From the NCBI GenBank assembly GCA_002450925.1, contig DKAU01000047.1:3308-11706 (forward strand): a stretch of DNA of 8,399 nucleotides, written 5' to 3'. The position numbers and the translations under genes were made by a program. Source of the DNA: Thiobacillus sp. UBA6918. Lineage in GTDB: Bacteria > Pseudomonadota > Gammaproteobacteria > Burkholderiales > Thiobacillaceae. Under the pieces are notes generated by a model. The model had not been told where the DNA came from and searched no databases. It saw only the letters and a list, made by a program, of their open reading frames with translations. How positions within the stretch are numbered: position 1 is the stretch's first letter; every line of letters begins with the position of its first letter. Positions 5,914 through 8,399 of this stretch are shown here, piece by piece.

Positions 5914-6902
5914 AACGTGTACCCCACCTTGGCCTGGCGATTTTCCAGTTCGTCCAACAGGCGCGCCATGGGGACGAGTTCCGGGTAACGCTCGCAGGCC
6001 TTGCGCAGGTAATCCATCACCAACGGCATGTCCTTGAGGTAGCCGTCCTTGCTGTCCCGATGGAACAGCCTGGCAAATATGCCCAATACCTTGATATGGC
6101 GCTGAACCCCCATCCACTCAAAATCACGGTAAAACTCGTAGAAGTCGTGGCTCACCGGCAGCCGCTCCTTGCGCGCCGCTTCCCAGTATCGAATTGTCCA
6201 ATCCAGCACCTGCTCCTCGTCCCATCGGATGTAGGCATCCTTGTAGAGCGAGGCAAGGTCGTAGGTGATGGGTCCGTACACGGCATCCTGGAAATCCAGT
6301 ACACCCGGATTGGGGTCGGACACCATCAGATTGCGCGAATGATAGTCACGATGCACATATACCCGGGGCTGCGACAGGTTATTGGAAAGCACCCGTTCGA
6401 AGACGGAACGCAGGATTTCCTGCTGTTCTGGAGACAATGCCGCATTCAGATGACGCCCCACATACCATTCCGGAAACAGGTTGAGCTCACGTGTCAGCAG
6501 TTCACGGTCATATTCATGCAAAACCGCAGGTTTGCTGGCGAGCTGGATTTTCACCAGAGCCGAATTTGCGTCCAGATACAATTCGTGCGCATTGGCCTCA
6601 TTGAGGATTGAGAGATAGGTCGTGCTTCCCAGGTCGCTCAGCAGCAGGAAACCTCGTTCCAAATCCTGCGCCAGCACCTTGGGCACATGCACACCCGCCT
6701 CGCCAAACATTCCGGCCACATGAATGAATGGTCGGCAATCCTCATGCGCCGGAGGCGCGTCCATGACGATATAATTGCTGCCATTGAGTGTGGCGCGAAA
6801 ATAACGGCGGAAACTCGCATCGCTTGAGGCCGGGGCAAGATCGAAACTGTCTGAACCCAATTCCCTGCCAAGCCATAGCTGCAAGGCTTGTAATCGCTCC
6901 AT
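5910..6902 (-). CDS. amgK: N-acetylmuramate/N-acetylglucosamine anomeric kinase AmgK
   Basis: A 330-residue kinase of the aminoglycoside phosphotransferase fold. AmgK phosphorylates MurNAc (and GlcNAc) at C1, feeding MurU in the recycling route that bypasses MurA. ASSDASFRRYFRA (25-37) is the N-lobe segment, LLLSDLG (86-92) the hinge region, YVHRDYHSRNLMV (182-194) the catalytic loop with Asp186 and Asn191, and GVLDFQDAVYGPITYDLASL (200-219) the metal-binding Asp203 segment. The FEWMGVQRHIKVLGIFARL stretch (261-279) is typical of this subfamily. The frame opens at a TTG (6911), but the ATG at 6902 is the better start; no strong ribosome-binding site precedes either. It overlaps murU by 4 bases and is divergent from lptD, the same grouping as in Pseudomonas. 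Without murU beside it, only a generic phosphotransferase label would be safe. Confidence 0.92.
   Translation of the reverse strand: MERLQALQLWLGRELGSDSFDLAPASSDASFRRYFRATLNGSNYIVMDAPPAHEDCRPFIHVAGMFGEAGVHVPKVLAQDLERGFLLLSDLGSTTYLSILNEANAHELYLDANSALVKIQLASKPAVLHEYDRELLTRELNLFPEWYVGRHLNAALSPEQQEILRSVFERVLSNNLSQPRVYVHRDYHSRNLMVSDPNPGVLDFQDAVYGPITYDLASLYKDAYIRWDEEQVLDWTIRYWEAARKERLPVSHDFYEFYRDFEWMGVQRHIKVLGIFARLFHRDSKDGYLKDMPLVMDYLRKACERYPELVPMARLLDELENRQAKVGYTF
5922..5930 (-). promoter_or_regulatory. Ribosome-binding site supporting the murU TTG start
   Basis: AAGGTGGGG on the minus strand lies within the last codons of amgK, 8 bases before the TTG at 5913 and 20 bases before the ATG at 5901. 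It favours the TTG start. Confidence 0.45.
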
Positions 6903-6919
6903 GCCAATCAACTTGTAAT
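6887..6919. repeat. 8-bp direct repeat CTTGTAAT flanking the amgK start
   Basis: CTTGTAAT occurs at 6887-6894 and again at 6912-6919, exactly 25 bases apart, on either side of the amgK ATG and just before the lptD ribosome-binding site. It could be a pair of half-sites for a regulator of the divergent genes or mere chance; no matching known operator is recognised. Confidence 0.3.
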
Positions 6920-6920
6920 A

Positions 6921-6949
6921 AAAATAAGGATTTTACAGCTTGCCACCAA
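6921..6949 (-). promoter_or_regulatory. Weak candidate sigma70 promoter for the amgK operon
   Basis: On the minus strand TTGGTG (6949-6944) and TATTTT (6926-6921) are 17 bases apart, which is the ideal spacing, and would place a transcript start about a dozen bases before the amgK ATG. Only about 3 and 4 of 6 positions match the consensus. The -35 element lies inside the start of lptD. Confidence 0.3.
6926..6930 (+). promoter_or_regulatory. Ribosome-binding site for lptD
   Basis: AAGGA lies 9 bases before the TTG at 6940 and downstream of an in-frame TAA at 6925-6927. No ATG or GTG exists in the frame between that stop and the signal peptide, so this site sets the TTG start. Confidence 0.7.
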
Positions 6950-8399
6950 CCTTGGCGCGACTGGCTTGGGCGCTCTTTTTAACTACACTTTCCGCCGGGA
7001 CAGCTGCCCGCGCGGAAGAGGTTCCGCTCGTCCTCAAAAAAGACACCGAACTTCGCGGTTCACTTGCCGCCGGCGACCAGGGGCCACTCTTTCTGTCTGC
7101 AGGACAAGTTGAATCCCTTAGCGCAAATGTGATCGAGGCAAGCGGCAAGGTCGAAGCGCGCAAAGCTGGACAAAACTTTTTTGCGGACAGGTTGCGCTAC
7201 GATCACAGCCAGGAACAGATCGAAGCAAAAGGCAATATCCGGCTTGAACAACCAGGCCTGATCGTGACCGGCAGCACGCTCAAATTAAAGCTCGACGACC
7301 ATACCGGCATGCTCACCGATCCGCACTACCGGATACTCCCCACCAAGGATCGGCGTCTAACAGCGCGCGGAGATGCGGATTCTCTGGAACTGCTTGGCCA
7401 GGACAAATTCCTGGCCAAGGATGCCACGTACACGACTTGCCCTGTCGACAACGACGACTGGCAGCTTAAAGTAGCAGACCTTGAAATCGATCAGGGCAGA
7501 CAAGTGGGCACGGCACGGAATGTCATGCTTTCGTTCAAGAAAATACCCCTGCTCTACTCACCCTGGGCGGACTTTCCCCTGAACGATGCGCGTAAATCCG
7601 GTTTTCTTGCCCCTACCATTGGCTTCACTGGCAAAAGCGGTCTGGATGTGACCCTGCCTTATTACTTCAACCTTGCGTCCAATTACGACGCAACCCTTTA
7701 TCCTCGTTTTCTGGCCACTCGCGGACTGCAACTGGGTTCGGAATTCCGCTACCTGATGCCGACTTATTACGGAGAAGCTGCACTTGAATATCTGCCCAAT
7801 GACCGAAGCGACGAGCGTTCGCGCTGGTTAGCTGCACTTAACCATACACAGGAATTCGGTTCCCGCTTGAAGGGTCAGATCAATTTTCAGCGCGTTTCCG
7901 ATGATGAATATTTCCGCGACCTGTCCAACCAGATCAACATTACCTCACGTTCCATCCTTCCACAGGACGGTTCGTTAAGTTATGACGGCGACTGGTGGCA
8001 GGCAGGTCTACGCGTGCAGCAATTGCAGGTTTTGCAAGACCCGGATCAGCCGATTCTTCAAACCCCATACTACCGCCTGCCGCAGATCACTCTGTCTGCC
8101 AACAAGAAACTGGCCGGATATGTCCAGACAAATCTGGAAGGCAATTACACCCATTTCTATCATCCCAACCCGGTTTTGACGCCAACGCCGGAAGGTTATT
8201 ACCAAGTTGATAATGGCGACCGTTTCACGGTCTACCCCAGCGTTGAATTACCCTACAGCAATGGTTCATTTTTTGTAACGCCAAAAATCGGTTACCACTA
8301 CACCCACTACAATATCGACCAGCCATTGGCGGGCAATCCTTCCAGCCTGAACCGTAGCCTTCCCATTGCCAGCCTTGATACGGGGCTGACCTTCGAAAG
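6940..8399 (+). CDS. lptD: LPS-assembly protein LptD, N-terminal 486 residues (3' end outside window)
   Basis: Outer-membrane barrel protein that, with the lipoprotein LptE, inserts LPS into the outer leaflet. The TTG at 6940 gives residues 1-25 as a signal peptide (Arg7, hydrophobic core WALFLTTLS, cleavage after ARA). Residues about 27-150 are the periplasmic OstA/LptA-like jellyroll, with repeats such as VIEASGKVEAR and QIEAKGNIRLEQPGLIVTG. DATYTTCPVDNDDWQLK (161-177) carries Cys167, equivalent to Cys173 of E. coli, and is followed by the conserved IPLLYSPWADFPL and KSGFLAP, then VTLPYYFNLASNYDATLYPRF, the start of the barrel. The frame is still open at 8399, ending in LDTGLTFE, a conserved barrel segment. 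Usual length is 750-850, so a third or more is missing. No Cys occurs before Cys167, so the E. coli Cys31 equivalent is absent in the mature N-terminus. Divergent from amgK, as in Pseudomonas. Confidence 0.95.
   Translation, partial: MPPTLARLAWALFLTTLSAGTAARAEEVPLVLKKDTELRGSLAAGDQGPLFLSAGQVESLSANVIEASGKVEARKAGQNFFADRLRYDHSQEQIEAKGNIRLEQPGLIVTGSTLKLKLDDHTGMLTDPHYRILPTKDRRLTARGDADSLELLGQDKFLAKDATYTTCPVDNDDWQLKVADLEIDQGRQVGTARNVMLSFKKIPLLYSPWADFPLNDARKSGFLAPTIGFTGKSGLDVTLPYYFNLASNYDATLYPRFLATRGLQLGSEFRYLMPTYYGEAALEYLPNDRSDERSRWLAALNHTQEFGSRLKGQINFQRVSDDEYFRDLSNQINITSRSILPQDGSLSYDGDWWQAGLRVQQLQVLQDPDQPILQTPYYRLPQITLSANKKLAGYVQTNLEGNYTHFYHPNPVLTPTPEGYYQVDNGDRFTVYPSVELPYSNGSFFVTPKIGYHYTHYNIDQPLAGNPSSLNRSLPIASLDTGLTFE

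Noticed and set aside
5914..6117. Upstream extension of the murU frame into amgK
   Set aside because: It is an alternate-frame reading of amgK; known MurU proteins start at the MKTAMILAAG equivalent.
5838..6611. Plus-strand open frame of 257 codons antisense to amgK and murU
   Set aside because: Crosses two well-supported genes and shows no family features.
1..8399. Search for CRISPR arrays, tRNA or rRNA genes, transposases, phage or defence genes
   Set aside because: Almost every base belongs to housekeeping coding sequence; no such structures were seen.

Overview
The window looks like a piece of the core chromosome of a Gram-negative proteobacterium, most likely a betaproteobacterium. The base for this is an LPS outer-membrane export gene (lptD), ubiquinone hydroxylases, the AmgK/MurU cell-wall recycling pair and a periplasmic DsbC. 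The lineage call is inference from protein character and gene order; no rRNA or other marker gene is present. I see no mobile elements, tRNA or rRNA genes, CRISPR arrays or phage genes, and no gene-free stretch longer than about 40 bases.

Layout. At the left edge (1-270, plus strand) is the C-terminal end of an alpha/beta-hydrolase of dienelactone-hydrolase type whose usual catalytic His position is occupied by Arg. Its stop codon faces, across only 2 bases, the stop of a long minus-strand gene series. That series reads from right to left: amgK (6902-5910), murU (5913-5218), pepP (5216-3918), ubiH (3925-2768), a second UbiH/UbiI/UbiF-family monooxygenase (2767-1604), dsbC (1594-878) and a class I SAM-dependent methyltransferase (881-273). 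Every junction in the series overlaps, abuts or is under 10 bases, so it is very probably one operon with translational coupling. Divergent from amgK, across a 37-base gap, lptD starts at a TTG codon at 6940 and runs off the right edge still open.

How the genes fit together. AmgK and MurU convert recycled N-acetylmuramate to UDP-MurNAc, and LptD inserts LPS in the outer membrane. The same amgK-murU next to lptD grouping is known from Pseudomonas. PepP-UbiH-UbiI is the order known from E. coli, where the two monooxygenases hydroxylate the ubiquinone ring. DsbC isomerises disulfides in the periplasm. The operon therefore joins two conserved blocks (envelope recycling and ubiquinone synthesis) to a disulfide isomerase and an orphan methyltransferase. 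Several starts are set from ribosome-binding sites and overlaps rather than from the longest open frame: TTG for lptD and murU, GTG for the methyltransferase, and downstream ATGs for pepP, ubiH, dsbC and amgK.

The region is mainly housekeeping. I did not find a convincing undescribed system. The points most worth checking are the hydrolase with Arg at the His site, the missing N-terminal cysteine in LptD, the seven-gene coupled operon, and the small inverted and direct repeats at its two ends.
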